Positions 33,782-42,382 of a stretch of DNA of 64,000 nt are shown here, piece by piece. Numbering within the stretch: position 1 is the first letter of the stretch; every line of letters starts with the position of its first letter. Source of the stretch: Jiangella alkaliphila (GTDB taxonomy: Bacteria; Actinomycetota; Actinomycetes; Jiangellales; Jiangellaceae); contig NZ_LT629791.1 of assembly GCF_900105925.1 (NCBI RefSeq), forward strand, positions 620,001 to 684,000, written 5' to 3'. A program made the translations under genes and the position numbers. The notes under the pieces were generated by a model, which saw only the letters and a program-made list of their open reading frames with translations, did no database searches and had not been told where the DNA came from.

Positions 33782-36003
33782 TCCGGCACCGTCCGTTCGG
33801 CTCCGAGCACCCCTACGCCGTCACCGGCGACCAGCGGGTGCCGCCGCTCCCGGTGGGCGGCGAGACGTGCGAGCTGCGGGCACGCGCGTCGGCGCCGGTG
33901 ACGTCGGTGGTGTGCGAGTGGTCCGGCCCGGCCGGGGACGAGACCTGGCCGCTGCTGGCGCCGTCGTCGGCGGGTTCGTCCGAGGACGGCGACGGTGACG
34001 GCGGGCACCTGGCGGCCGCCCAGGCCCGGTCGCTGGCGGACCGGTCGTACTGGTCGGTGACGACGCCGCCGCTGGGCGCCGGGACGACGTACCGCTATCG
34101 GTTCGTGGCGACGACCGCGTCCGGTGCGGTACGGCGGACGCGGTGGTTCTCGGTGGCGGCGGGTTCGTGGTCCGCGTCCGGCGGGCGGCTGGACGTGTCC
34201 GGCGGGGACCGGCTGGTCCCGGGCAGCGTCGAGTGGCTGACCGGTCCGGAGGGGCAGCGGCGGGTCCGGTTCGCGCTGCGGCTGGCGGCCGACGAGCGCG
34301 TCGTCGGATTCGGCGAGCGCTACGACGCCGTCGACCAGCGCGGCCGCACGCTGGACGCCGTCGTGTTCGAGCAGTACAAGGCGCAGGGCGCGCACGGGCG
34401 GACATACCTGCCGATGCCGTTCGCGCTGGTCGTCGGGCCGTCCGCGTCGTGGGGGTTCCACGTCCGCACCGCCCGGCGCACCTGGTACGACGTCGGCGCG
34501 ACGACGCCGGACCAGCTGGTCATCGAGACCGACCTGGCCGGCGACGACGCGCTCTCCGTCGGGGTCTTCAGCGGGTCGCCCGCCTCCGTGCTGGACGCGT
34601 TCCTGGCCGAGGCGGGCCGGCCCGAGACACTGCCCGACTGGGTGTTCCGGCTCTGGGCCAGCGGCAACGAGTGGAACACGCAGGCCCGGGTCATGGCCGA
34701 GTTGGACGCCCACCGAGAGCGCGACATCCCCGTCGGCGCCCTGGTCATCGAGGCGTGGAGCGACGAGTCGACGTTCACCGCGTTCCGCGACGCCGTCTAT
34801 GACGTCAATGAGGACGGCGGGCCGCACCGGCTGGCCGACTTCACCTTCCCGGCCGACGGCGCCTGGCCGGACCCTCGCGGGATGGTCGAGGAGCTGCACG
34901 GGCGGGACGTGAAGGTGCTGCTGTGGCAGATCCCGCTGCTGAAGATGCGGCCGCACCCGCGCGGCCAACTGGCGGCCGACGCCCGCGCGGCGGTGTCCGG
35001 CGGGTTCGTCGTCACCGAGGCGGACGGGCGGCCGTACCGCAACCGCGGCTGGTGGTTCCCGCTCGCGCTGATGCCGGACCTCGCGTCGGAGAAGGCGCGC
35101 GCGTGGTGGACGTCGAAGCGCCGGTACCTGGTCGAGGAGGTCGGCATCGACGGCTTCAAGACCGACGGCGGCGAGCACGCGTGGGGGCATGACCTGCGGC
35201 ATTCTGATGGAGCGCTGCGTGGGCTGGCCGGCAACAACCGGTTCCCGGTCGAGTACGCGCGGGCCTACGGCGACCTGCTGCGGTCCGCGGGCAAGGCGCC
35301 GGTGACGTTCAGCCGGGCCGGGTTCACCGGATCGCAGGCGCACGGCGCGTTCTGGGCCGGCGACGAGGACTCGACGTGGTCCGGCTTCCGCGCGGCCGTC
35401 GTCGCGGGCGTCACCGCCGGGGCCTGCGGGATCGTCTACTGGGGCTGGGACCTGGCCGGCTTCTCCGGCGACGTGCCTGACGCCGAGCTGTACCTGCGCG
35501 CCGCGGCGGCGTCGGCGTTCATGCCGATCATGCAGTACCACTCCGAGTTCAACCACCACAGGCTGCCGTGGCGCGACCGCACCCCCTGGAACGTCGCCTC
35601 GCAGACCGGCGACGAGCGGGTGCTGCCGGTGTTCCGCCGGTTCGCCCACCTGCGGGAGAAGCTGGTGCCGTACCTGTCGTCGGCGGCGTCGGCCACTGTT
35701 TCGGGCGGGGCGCCGCTGATGCGCGGCCTGTTCTTCGACTTCCCGGCCGATGCCTCGGCCTGGTCGGTCGTCGACCGCCAGTTCCTCCTCGGCGACTCGC
35801 TGCTGGTGGCGCCGGTGCTGTCGGCCGGCGCGTCGACGTGGGACGTGTACCTGCCGGAGGGCTCGTGGGTGGACGTCTGGACGGGTGCGGTGCTCTCGGG
35901 TGGACGCACGGTGACGCGGCCGGTGCCGATCGACGAGATCCCGGTCTACTGCCGTGCGTCCGCGTGGCCGGCCCTTCGCCCGGCGTTCGAGGACCTGCCG
36001 TAA
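33778..36003 (+). CDS. GH31 alpha-glycosidase
   Basis: A 741-residue retaining glycosidase without a signal peptide. The N-terminal beta-sandwich spans about 1-290 and the barrel follows. The nucleophile is Asp463 in GIDGFKTDGGEHAW, the acid/base Asp529 in FWAGDEDSTW, and the +1 subsite region is YWGWDLAGFSGD. The C-terminal beta domains end with the LPEGSWVDVWTG signature. Alpha-glucosidase and alpha-xylosidase activities occur in this family; the GH15 partner favours an alpha-glucosidase. The ATG overlaps the GH15 stop, so it closes the sugar operon. Confidence 0.92.
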   Translation: MIRHRPFGSEHPYAVTGDQRVPPLPVGGETCELRARASAPVTSVVCEWSGPAGDETWPLLAPSSAGSSEDGDGDGGHLAAAQARSLADRSYWSVTTPPLGAGTTYRYRFVATTASGAVRRTRWFSVAAGSWSASGGRLDVSGGDRLVPGSVEWLTGPEGQRRVRFALRLAADERVVGFGERYDAVDQRGRTLDAVVFEQYKAQGAHGRTYLPMPFALVVGPSASWGFHVRTARRTWYDVGATTPDQLVIETDLAGDDALSVGVFSGSPASVLDAFLAEAGRPETLPDWVFRLWASGNEWNTQARVMAELDAHRERDIPVGALVIEAWSDESTFTAFRDAVYDVNEDGGPHRLADFTFPADGAWPDPRGMVEELHGRDVKVLLWQIPLLKMRPHPRGQLAADARAAVSGGFVVTEADGRPYRNRGWWFPLALMPDLASEKARAWWTSKRRYLVEEVGIDGFKTDGGEHAWGHDLRHSDGALRGLAGNNRFPVEYARAYGDLLRSAGKAPVTFSRAGFTGSQAHGAFWAGDEDSTWSGFRAAVVAGVTAGACGIVYWGWDLAGFSGDVPDAELYLRAAAASAFMPIMQYHSEFNHHRLPWRDRTPWNVASQTGDERVLPVFRRFAHLREKLVPYLSSAASATVSGGAPLMRGLFFDFPADASAWSVVDRQFLLGDSLLVAPVLSAGASTWDVYLPEGSWVDVWTGAVLSGGRTVTRPVPIDEIPVYCRASAWPALRPAFEDLP

Positions 36004-36044
36004 ACCGGTCGTCCACGAGCGCCGCCGTGCGGCAGGGTGAGCCC

Positions 36045-36452
36045 ATGACGTCCCGCATCTCGCATACGAGCATCGACTGCGCCAACGCCTACGAGCTGTC
36101 GGAGTGGTGGAAGCAGGTGCTCGGCTACGTCGACATCGCCGACGACCCGAACGAGCCCGGCCACGAGGAGTGCATGATCCAGACGCCCGACGGCAGCCAC
36201 CAGGTGCTGTTCATCGAGGTGCCTGACGAGAAGACGGTCAAGAACCGCGTGCACTTCGACTTGCGTCCCACCGACCGCACGCAGGACGAGGAGGTCGAGC
36301 GGCTGCGCGGCATCGGCGCCACCGTGGTGGCCGACCACCGCGGCAAGTACGGCCCCGGCACCGGCTGGGTCACGCTCGCCGACCCGGAGGGCAACGAGTT
36401 CGACATCCTGCGCAGCGACGCCCAGCTCGCCGCGGCGGCCAAACAGTCCTGA
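36045..36452 (+). CDS. VOC-superfamily protein, glyoxalase-like
   Basis: A 135-residue single-domain VOC protein (SRISHTSIDCANAYELSEWWKQVLGYVDI; ending GWVTLADPEGNEFDILRS). This subtype is abundant in actinobacteria with no assigned substrate. AGGGTGA precedes the ATG. It lies 41 bases after the GH31 gene and might be read through from the sugar operon, but its function looks unrelated. Confidence 0.82.
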   Translation: MTSRISHTSIDCANAYELSEWWKQVLGYVDIADDPNEPGHEECMIQTPDGSHQVLFIEVPDEKTVKNRVHFDLRPTDRTQDEEVERLRGIGATVVADHRGKYGPGTGWVTLADPEGNEFDILRSDAQLAAAAKQS

Positions 36453-36486
36453 TCCGAGCGATCCGACGACGAGCGGCCGTCGACCA

Positions 36487-36528
36487 CCGATGAACCGGAC
36501 ATGCCGGTACGAACGGGAAGTTCATCGG
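36487..36528. promoter_or_regulatory. Inverted repeat before the metal-efflux genes
   Basis: Arms CCGATGAAC (36487-36495) and GTTCATCGG (36520-36528) are perfect 9-bp complements with an inner CCGG/CCGG pair. It is 35 bases past the VOC stop and 90 before the next GTG. It may terminate the former or be an operator for the latter. Confidence 0.5.
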
Positions 36529-36618
36529 GGGTTCACGCGGGCGACGGCCGCGGGGCGGATGCTGCGCGCCCGGCCGATGTTGGCTGTGCGGAGTCTCGTC
36601 ACGCCGTAGGAGGGGCCG

Positions 36619-37347
36619 GTGCCGATCGTCCACCGCCATGGGTCACGCCGGCTGGCCGCCGTCGCGATCGCGGCCGTCATACCCGCCGTCGGGATGCTGG
36701 CCGCGGCGCCGCCGGTCAGCGCGCATCCGTTCGGGCCGCCGCTGTCGGCGCGGCTGGACGTCGACGGGGCGGAGGTGGCGGTCACCTGGACCGCGGCCGA
36801 GGACGACTGGGTCAGCCTGGGCGAGTTCCTCGGCGCGTTCACCGGGCAGACGGACCAGACCGGCGGAACCGGTGAGCAGCTGACCGGCGCCGAACTGCTG
36901 GCCGGCTCGGACAACCTGCCCAGCTATCTGCTCTCGCATTTCGTCATCGAGCAGGACGGGCAGCCGTGCGAGGGGCAGGTCACGCAGCTGCAGGACCTGC
37001 TGACGCTCGGCGCCCAGCTCGTCTACACCTGCCCGCAGCCGGTCGACAGCGTCGAACTGACGGTCACGACGCTCACCGACGTCAACGAGAACTACCGCAC
37101 GGTCGTCACGTCAGACGTCGCGTCCGAGCCTGAGCAGGCGCTGTTCACCAGCACGACCGCCACCCAGCAGTGGAGCTTCGACGACTCGGCGGGCGGCGGG
37201 ACGGCGCAGACCGCGCTGATGGCGGCCGGCGCGCTGATCCTGGCCGGCGCCGCCGGCGGGCTGCTCTGGTGGCGCCGCAGCGGTGCCCGGCCGGCCGCGG
37301 CCGCCGACGAACGGGCCGCCGCACCCACCGTCGGGGCGGCCCTGTGA
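36619..37347 (+). CDS. Exported membrane-anchored protein paired with a NicO-type exporter
   Basis: A 242-residue protein with a signal peptide (cleavage near VSA-HPF), an extracytoplasmic beta-rich domain with two Cys (QPCEGQ and YTCPQP), and a C-terminal helix followed by WWRRSG. Proteins of this build regularly precede NicO/RcnA-like transporters and are presumed accessory subunits. AGGAGGGG gives a strong site for the GTG. The stop overlaps the transporter start by GTGA, which supports a shared role. Confidence 0.75.
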   Translation: MPIVHRHGSRRLAAVAIAAVIPAVGMLAAAPPVSAHPFGPPLSARLDVDGAEVAVTWTAAEDDWVSLGEFLGAFTGQTDQTGGTGEQLTGAELLAGSDNLPSYLLSHFVIEQDGQPCEGQVTQLQDLLTLGAQLVYTCPQPVDSVELTVTTLTDVNENYRTVVTSDVASEPEQALFTSTTATQQWSFDDSAGGGTAQTALMAAGALILAGAAGGLLWWRRSGARPAAAADERAAAPTVGAAL

Positions 37348-38180
37348 ACTGGCTCTACGAACTCGACAACCGGCTGATCGCGCTGTTCGACACCCCCGGC
37401 GTCTGGTGGGCCGGACTGGTAGTCGCGGTCGTGGTGGGCTGCGCGCACGCCGTCGCGCCCGGGCACGGCAAGACCATCGCGGCCGCCTACCTGGTCGGCG
37501 CGCACGCCCGGTACCGCGACGCGCTCGTGCTGGGCGCGATCGTCGCCGGCATGCACACGTTCTCGGTGCTCGTGCTGGCGCTGGGCTGGGTCGGCCTGAC
37601 GGCGTCCGGCGGCACCGACACGCGCCTGCTCACGTCCTGGCTGCAGGTGATCTCCGCGCTGATCGTCGTCGCGGTGGGCGCGGGGCTGCTGCGGCGGTAC
37701 GTGCGCAGCGTCCGGTCCGCACCGGCGCTGGCCGCGGCCGGCCATGGACACGGCCATGGGCATGGGCATGGCCACGGGCATGGGCACGGTCACGGTCACG
37801 GGCACGGTCACGGTCACGGCCATGAGCCGCCGCCCGGGGTGGCGCCGTGGTCGCGACGCGGCCTGGTCGCACTCGGCCTGTCCGGCGGGCTGCTGCCGTC
37901 GCCGTCGGCGTTCCTGATCCTGGTCAGCGGCATCCTCACCGGCCGGACGGCGTACGCGCTGATCCTGGTGGTCTGCTTCGCTATGGGGCTGGCCGGGACG
38001 CTGACCGCCGTCGGCCTGCTGGTGATCAAGGGCAGCGCGATGCTGACGGACTCGGCGCACCACTCGTCCCGGCTGCGGTGGCTCACCCGCGGCGTGCCGC
38101 TGCTCGCCGCCGTCGGCGTGACGCTCGGCGGGCTGGTGTACCTGGTGGTCGGCCTCACCGCCGTCGCCGGCGCGTCCTAA
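37344..38180 (+). CDS. NicO-family nickel/cobalt transporter with a long His-Gly loop
   Basis: A 278-residue inner-membrane protein with six helices. The metal motif HAVAPGHGKTIAAAYLVG is in the second helix and GLLPSPSAFLILVSG in the second half, as in RcnA/NicO proteins that export or take up nickel and cobalt. A cytoplasmic loop (about residues 133-161) is almost pure His-Gly repeat and would bind metal. The GTG overlaps the partner gene. Its stop overlaps that of the convergent methyltransferase by four bases. Confidence 0.85.
   Translation: MNWLYELDNRLIALFDTPGVWWAGLVVAVVVGCAHAVAPGHGKTIAAAYLVGAHARYRDALVLGAIVAGMHTFSVLVLALGWVGLTASGGTDTRLLTSWLQVISALIVVAVGAGLLRRYVRSVRSAPALAAAGHGHGHGHGHGHGHGHGHGHGHGHGHGHEPPPGVAPWSRRGLVALGLSGGLLPSPSAFLILVSGILTGRTAYALILVVCFAMGLAGTLTAVGLLVIKGSAMLTDSAHHSSRLRWLTRGVPLLAAVGVTLGGLVYLVVGLTAVAGAS
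37741..37823. repeat. Hexanucleotide repeat encoding His-Gly
   Basis: About 14 hexamers of the form GGNCAN (ggccat/gggcac/ggtcac variants) encode the metal-binding His-Gly loop. Synonymous drift among units shows that it is not a recent single expansion, but short runs (GGTCAC pairs) are identical. Confidence 0.85.
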
Positions 38181-39676
38181 GGCGCCGCGAGCTCCAGGAA
38201 GCCGTCTTGCACGAGCGTCCGGATCCGCGGCAGCAGGTCCGCGCGCAGCGCCGCGGCGTCGGCATCGAGCACCCTCGCCAGCGCGTCGACGAGCGTCCCG
38301 GCCGGCAGCGTCCCGTCGCAGGCGCCGACGAACCCGGCCTCGGCGGTTCCGGCGGTGACGGCGCGCAGCAGGCCGCGCCGCTGCCGGAGCACGAGGTGCT
38401 CGGGATCCTCGTCGCCGGGCCGGCCGACCTGCTCCTGCACGACGCCGTCGGCCTGCACCAGCCGGGCGGCCAGCAGTGCGTCGTCCGAGATGCGCAGGTC
38501 GGCGACGCGGTCGAACCAGGCGGCGACGGCGGGCGCGAGCGGCTGCTCGACGGCGTGCGGCCACTCCTCGATGCGCACGGCCGGGTCGGCCGCACCGGAC
38601 CGGCGCAGCGCGATCCAGCCGAACCCGATGCCCTCGACGCCGTTGTCGTCGAACCAGCGCAGCCAGTCGGCGTAGCGCTGCGCGTAGCCGGCGTCGCCGA
38701 CCTCGCCGGAGTCGCGCAGCCACAGCTCGACGTACTCGGCGGGGTCCTCGACCTCGCGCTGGAGCACCCACGCGTCGCAGCCGGTCGACGTGACCCACTC
38801 GCCGAGACGGTCGCGCCAGTCCTCGCCGCGCTTGTGCGTCCAATTCGCCAGCGATTGCATCAGCCCGCCCTCGGCCAGGTGCGCGGCGCCGTCGACGACG
38901 ACGCGGCGGGAGATCTCGTCGCCGGGCAGGCCGCCGTCGCGGTAGACGTGCGTGCCGCCGGGCGAGACGACGAACGGCGGGTTGGTCGCGATCAGGTCGA
39001 ACGTCTCGCCGGCGACCGGCTCGAACAGGCTGCCGCGGCGCAGGTCGACGACGTCGGCCAGGCCGTTGAGCCGGGCGGTCAGCGCGGCCAGGGCCAGGGC
39101 CCGCGGGTTTACGTCGGTCGCGACGACCCGGGCGCTGTGCCGGGCGAGGTGCAGCGACTGCACACCGCAGCCGGTGCCGAGGTCGAGCGCGCGCTCGACC
39201 GGCCGGCGGACGGTCAGCTGGGCGAGCGTGCTGGACGCGGCGTTGAGGCCGAGGACGTGGTCGTCGGGGATCGGCGCCCGCTGGCCGTCCATGCCGGGCG
39301 TGAGGTCCGCGACCACCCACCAGTCCCCGGCGTCGTCGGCGTACGGCCGGATGTCGACCACGGCCCGGACGGTGTCGCCGTCGGCGCTGGCTTCGAGGAT
39401 GCCGCCGGCCAGCAGCGGCTCGACCGGCAGCACCCGCTCGAGCAGCCGCCGCTCGGCCGGCGTCTGCAGCGACCAGAGCCGCGCCAGCAGCGCCGGCGGA
39501 TCGTCGCGCCCTGCGACGGCCAGCCGGCCCGGCGTGGTCTCGTTGCGGTCCAGCGCGGCGGCCGCCCGCGCGCCGAGCAGGTCGCGGATCCCGTCGACGG
39601 AGTACCCGGCCGCCCCCAGCGCGTCGCGCACGCGGGCGACGTCGTCGTCGGACAGGCCGGGATGTCGTGTCGTCAC
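38177..39676 (-). CDS. SAM-dependent methyltransferase with NPPF motif
   Basis: A 499-residue actinobacterial methyltransferase. An N-terminal helical domain (about 1-140) is followed by a Rossmann fold with ALDLGTGCGVQSLHLAR, VVATDVNPRALALAAL and the catalytic ATNPPFVVSPGG. The NPPF motif points to N-methylation of an amide or base (HemK/PrmC or RlmG-like). A further C-terminal helical region of about 150 residues is unassigned. The GTG start at 39676 is only 17 bases from the divergent GTG, so the mRNA is probably leaderless. Confidence 0.85.
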   Translation of the reverse strand: MTTRHPGLSDDDVARVRDALGAAGYSVDGIRDLLGARAAAALDRNETTPGRLAVAGRDDPPALLARLWSLQTPAERRLLERVLPVEPLLAGGILEASADGDTVRAVVDIRPYADDAGDWWVVADLTPGMDGQRAPIPDDHVLGLNAASSTLAQLTVRRPVERALDLGTGCGVQSLHLARHSARVVATDVNPRALALAALTARLNGLADVVDLRRGSLFEPVAGETFDLIATNPPFVVSPGGTHVYRDGGLPGDEISRRVVVDGAAHLAEGGLMQSLANWTHKRGEDWRDRLGEWVTSTGCDAWVLQREVEDPAEYVELWLRDSGEVGDAGYAQRYADWLRWFDDNGVEGIGFGWIALRRSGAADPAVRIEEWPHAVEQPLAPAVAAWFDRVADLRISDDALLAARLVQADGVVQEQVGRPGDEDPEHLVLRQRRGLLRAVTAGTAEAGFVGACDGTLPAGTLVDALARVLDADAAALRADLLPRIRTLVQDGFLELAAP

Positions 39677-39693
39677 GCCGATATTCTGTCGTG
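39677..39693. promoter_or_regulatory. Overlapping divergent -10 elements for two leaderless genes
   Basis: Only 14-17 bases separate two GTG starts. On the plus strand TATTCT (39682-39687) sits seven bases before GTG 39694. On the minus strand the complementary GAATAT (39686-39681) sits a similar distance before GTG 39676. Both transcripts would begin at or near the start codon. Neither gene has a ribosome site. Confidence 0.5.
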
Positions 39694-40932
39694 GTGACCC
39701 AGAACCCGTTCGGACCCGACGTCATCGCGGCGGTCAGCCGCCACATGAACGACGATCACGCGGCGGACTCGCTGGTCATCGTGCGTGGCCTCGGCGACAC
39801 GCCGGACGCCACGGCGGCCCGCATGACGCACCTCGACGGCGTCGGCGTCGACTTCGCGGTGACCGTCGGCGGCGCCGAGCGCCCGGTGCGGGTGCCGTTC
39901 TCGCGGCCGCTCACCGAGCGCCCGGAGATCCGGCACGAGATCGTCCGCCTCTATACCGAGGCCCGCCACGGCGCTCGGCATCGAGCCCGGCACCGAGGAC
40001 TGACGCTGGCCCGCGCGGTCGGCGTCCGTATCCGGTACGCCGACATCCCGGCCGCGGTGCGCGACTGGGTCGAGAGGTTGTTGGGCTCGCCGGTCGTGAC
40101 GACTCACGAGCAGGTCGGCGGCATGTCGCCCGGCTGCGCGACCCGGCTGGTGACCGCCGGCGGGCGGACGGCGTTCGTCAAGGCGGTCGACGCGTCACCA
40201 CTGCAGCCGGGCACGGCGGTGCTGTTCCGGCGCGAGATCGAGGTGCTCCGGTCGCTGCCGCCGGCGCCGTACCGGCCGGCCCTGCTCGCCTCCTTCGACG
40301 ACGGCAACTGGGTCGCCCTGCTGCTCGAGGACGTCGACGGCCGCATGCCGGACCTCGCCGACCCACACGGCGCCGACGCTCTCGCCGTCCGCGACCTGGT
40401 CGAGCGGCAGTCGCGCGAGCTGACGCCGTCGCCACCGAGGCTGACGAACCGGCGGCTGCCGGAGATGGCCGAGCGCTGGCGCGAGCGCTGGGCCGAGCTG
40501 GCCGGCGCACCCGAGCACGTGCTGCCGCCCTGGATGGCCGGCCGGATCGCCGAGCTGTACCGGCGGGTCGCGAAGCTGCCGGACCGGCTGGTGGTCGAGT
40601 CGCTGTGCCACTGGGACGTGCGCGAGGACAACCTGCTGATCCGGCCCCACGGTTCCGCGGTGATCGTCGACTGGGGCATGTCCTGCCTCGGCCCGTCCTG
40701 GGGCGACGTGTTCATGCTGGCGCTGACCTGGGTGGACACTCCGGCGTTCGACTCGCAGACCGCGGCACTGCCGGTCGATCCGGACGTCGTGACGGATCTG
40801 CTGCTCGCGTTCGCCGGGTCGCAGGCCTGGCGCGCCGTCCAGCCGCCGAAGCCCGGGCTCCCGACGCTGGCCGCCTACTGCCGCGCCGAGGCCGCCCGCG
40901 GTTTCACCGGCGTCTACCGACGACTCAACTGA
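39694..40932 (+). CDS. DUF2470 domain fused to an aminoglycoside-phosphotransferase-like kinase
   Basis: A 412-residue protein. Residues 7-90 are a DUF2470 domain (VIAAVSRHMNDDHAADSLVIVRG; PEIRHEIVRLYTEAR), elsewhere found in heme-binding or heme-degrading flavin-reductase-like proteins. Residues 115-400 are an APH-type kinase with HWDVREDNLL (His306, Asp308, Asn313) and VIVDWGM near 330. An Arg/His-rich linker joins them. A plus-one frame at the joint reads ALGIEPGTED then stop, a natural-looking DUF2470 end, so an ancestral or sequencing frameshift may have fused two genes. There are two adjacent GTG starts (39691 and 39694). The kinase substrate is unknown. Confidence 0.75.
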   Translation: MTQNPFGPDVIAAVSRHMNDDHAADSLVIVRGLGDTPDATAARMTHLDGVGVDFAVTVGGAERPVRVPFSRPLTERPEIRHEIVRLYTEARHGARHRARHRGLTLARAVGVRIRYADIPAAVRDWVERLLGSPVVTTHEQVGGMSPGCATRLVTAGGRTAFVKAVDASPLQPGTAVLFRREIEVLRSLPPAPYRPALLASFDDGNWVALLLEDVDGRMPDLADPHGADALAVRDLVERQSRELTPSPPRLTNRRLPEMAERWRERWAELAGAPEHVLPPWMAGRIAELYRRVAKLPDRLVVESLCHWDVREDNLLIRPHGSAVIVDWGMSCLGPSWGDVFMLALTWVDTPAFDSQTAALPVDPDVVTDLLLAFAGSQAWRAVQPPKPGLPTLAAYCRAEAARGFTGVYRRLN

Positions 40933-41003
40933 TTGCGTTTCGAGATCAGTCTCCGCTAGGGTGGGCACCGCCGCTTGCAGATCGCAACCAGTGGAGGTGC
41001 ACC

Positions 41004-41561
41004 ATGGGAACGCTGATCTACGAGATGATCACGTCGCTGGACGGCTACATCAACGACGCCAAGGGGGAGTTCGACTGGTACACCCCTGACGAGGAGCTGC
41101 ACACCTTCGTCAACGAGGCGACCCAACCGGTCGGCACGTTCCTCGTCGGGCGGCGCATGTACGAGACGATGGTCTACTGGGAGACGGCCCACACGATCCC
41201 GGACCAGCCCGAGTTCATGCTCGAGTGGGCGCGGATGTGGCAGGCCAGGGACAAGATCGTCTACTCCACCTCGCTCGAATCCGTCAGCAGCGAACGGACC
41301 CGGCTGGAGCGCGCCTTCGACCCCGACGCCGCCCGCGCACTGAAGGCGTCGACCGAGCGCGACCTCACCGTCGACGGGCCGGAGCTCGCCGCGACGGCGC
41401 TGCGGGCCGGGCTGGTCGACGAGGTCGGGCAGTACGTCTGCCCCGTGGTCGTCGGCGGCGGCACCCGGTTCTTCCCCGACGACCTCCGCCTCGACCTGGA
41501 ACTGGCGAGCGAACACCGGTTCAACAACGGCGTTGTCCACGTGCGCTACCGGGTGCGCTGA
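41004..41561 (+). CDS. Dihydrofolate-reductase-family (RibD C-terminal-like) protein
   Basis: A 185-residue protein of the DHFR/RibD_C superfamily (MGTLIYEMITSLDGYINDAKGEFDWY; TFLVGRRMYETM; DLTVDGPELAATAL; VVVGGGTRFFP). Such small reductases use NADPH, but the substrate is rarely folate. GGAGG lies ten bases before the ATG. It is not part of an operon, and the convergent LysE gene ends 30 bases away. Confidence 0.87.
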   Translation: MGTLIYEMITSLDGYINDAKGEFDWYTPDEELHTFVNEATQPVGTFLVGRRMYETMVYWETAHTIPDQPEFMLEWARMWQARDKIVYSTSLESVSSERTRLERAFDPDAARALKASTERDLTVDGPELAATALRAGLVDEVGQYVCPVVVGGGTRFFPDDLRLDLELASEHRFNNGVVHVRYRVR

Positions 41562-41591
41562 TACCGAGCGCGCCGGTACTGAGTGCGTTGG

Positions 41592-42242
41592 TCAGGTTGC
41601 GGCGGCCACCGGCTTGGACCGGTCGGCGAGCATCCGCACCGCCAGCCCGGCCAGCACCGAGCCCATCACCCAGCGCTGCGCCCGCATCCACACCGGCCGC
41701 GACCCGAGGAACGACGCCAGCGACCCGGCCGTCAGCACGATCAGCGCGTTCACCGTCAGCGCCACAGCGATCTGGGTCAGGCCGAGCACGACGCTCTGCG
41801 CCGCCACACTGCCCCGCGCCGGGTCGACGAACTGCGGCAGCAGCGACACGTAGAGGATCGCGATCTTCGGGTTGAGCAGGTTGGTGACCATACCCATCGT
41901 GAACAGCCGGCGCGGCGGATCGGCCGGCAGCGGCTTCGGGGCGAACACCGACTCGCCGCCCGGCCGAATGGCCTTCCACGCCAACCACAGCAGGTACGCC
42001 GCCCCGGCGATCTTCAGGGCCGTGTACAACGCCGGCACCAGCGTGAACACCGCCGCGATGCCGATGGCCGCCGCGAGCAGGTAGACGAAGAACCCGGCCG
42101 CGACGCCGGTCAGCGAGATGAGTCCCGCGCGGCGCCCCTGCGTCACCGATCGCGACACCAGGTAGATCATGTTCGGCCCCGGCGTGAGCACGAGGCCCAG
42201 CGCGACGGCTGCGATTCCGAGCAGCGCTCCGGTGGTCACCAT
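41592..42242 (-). CDS. LysE-family exporter
   Basis: A 216-residue inner-membrane exporter with about six helices. The family opening is ALGLVLTPGPNMIYLVSRSVTQGRRAGLISLTGVAAGFFVY, with TNLLNPKIAILYVSLLPQFVDP in the middle. The family exports amino acids such as lysine, threonine or homoserine lactones; the actual substrate is unknown. GGAGCGAGC precedes the ATG. It is divergent from the MFS exporter across a 140-base spacer with an inverted repeat. Confidence 0.88.
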   Translation of the reverse strand: MVTTGALLGIAAVALGLVLTPGPNMIYLVSRSVTQGRRAGLISLTGVAAGFFVYLLAAAIGIAAVFTLVPALYTALKIAGAAYLLWLAWKAIRPGGESVFAPKPLPADPPRRLFTMGMVTNLLNPKIAILYVSLLPQFVDPARGSVAAQSVVLGLTQIAVALTVNALIVLTAGSLASFLGSRPVWMRAQRWVMGSVLAGLAVRMLADRSKPVAAAT

Positions 42243-42265
42243 GCTCGCTCCAACCCGCCGCCCGC

Positions 42266-42317
42266 CGGATCGATTCCGGCCCTTCGTCCGCCGCTTGAGG
42301 GTTGGCCGGTCGATCCG
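42266..42317. promoter_or_regulatory. Inverted repeat in the LysE/MFS divergent spacer
   Basis: CGGATCGA-tt-CCGGCC (42266-42281) pairs with GGCCGG-TCGATCCG (42304-42317), 14 matching bases around a two-base bulge. The left arm also holds the palindrome CCGGA-n5-TCCGG. It is a candidate operator, although no regulator gene is adjacent. Confidence 0.4.
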
Positions 42318-42382
42318 CCCTGGTCACGGGGCCGCCAGCGACGCGAAGTCTCCGGGACGACTTCAACGACACGATGGAAGTC

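Noticed and set aside
37741-37823. Short regular repeats suggesting a CRISPR array
   Set aside because: They are contiguous coding hexamers without spacers.
38952-41561. A long plus-strand frame ending in the DHFR-like protein
   Set aside because: Only the last 185 codons, after a ribosome site at 41004, are real; the rest lies opposite or across other genes.
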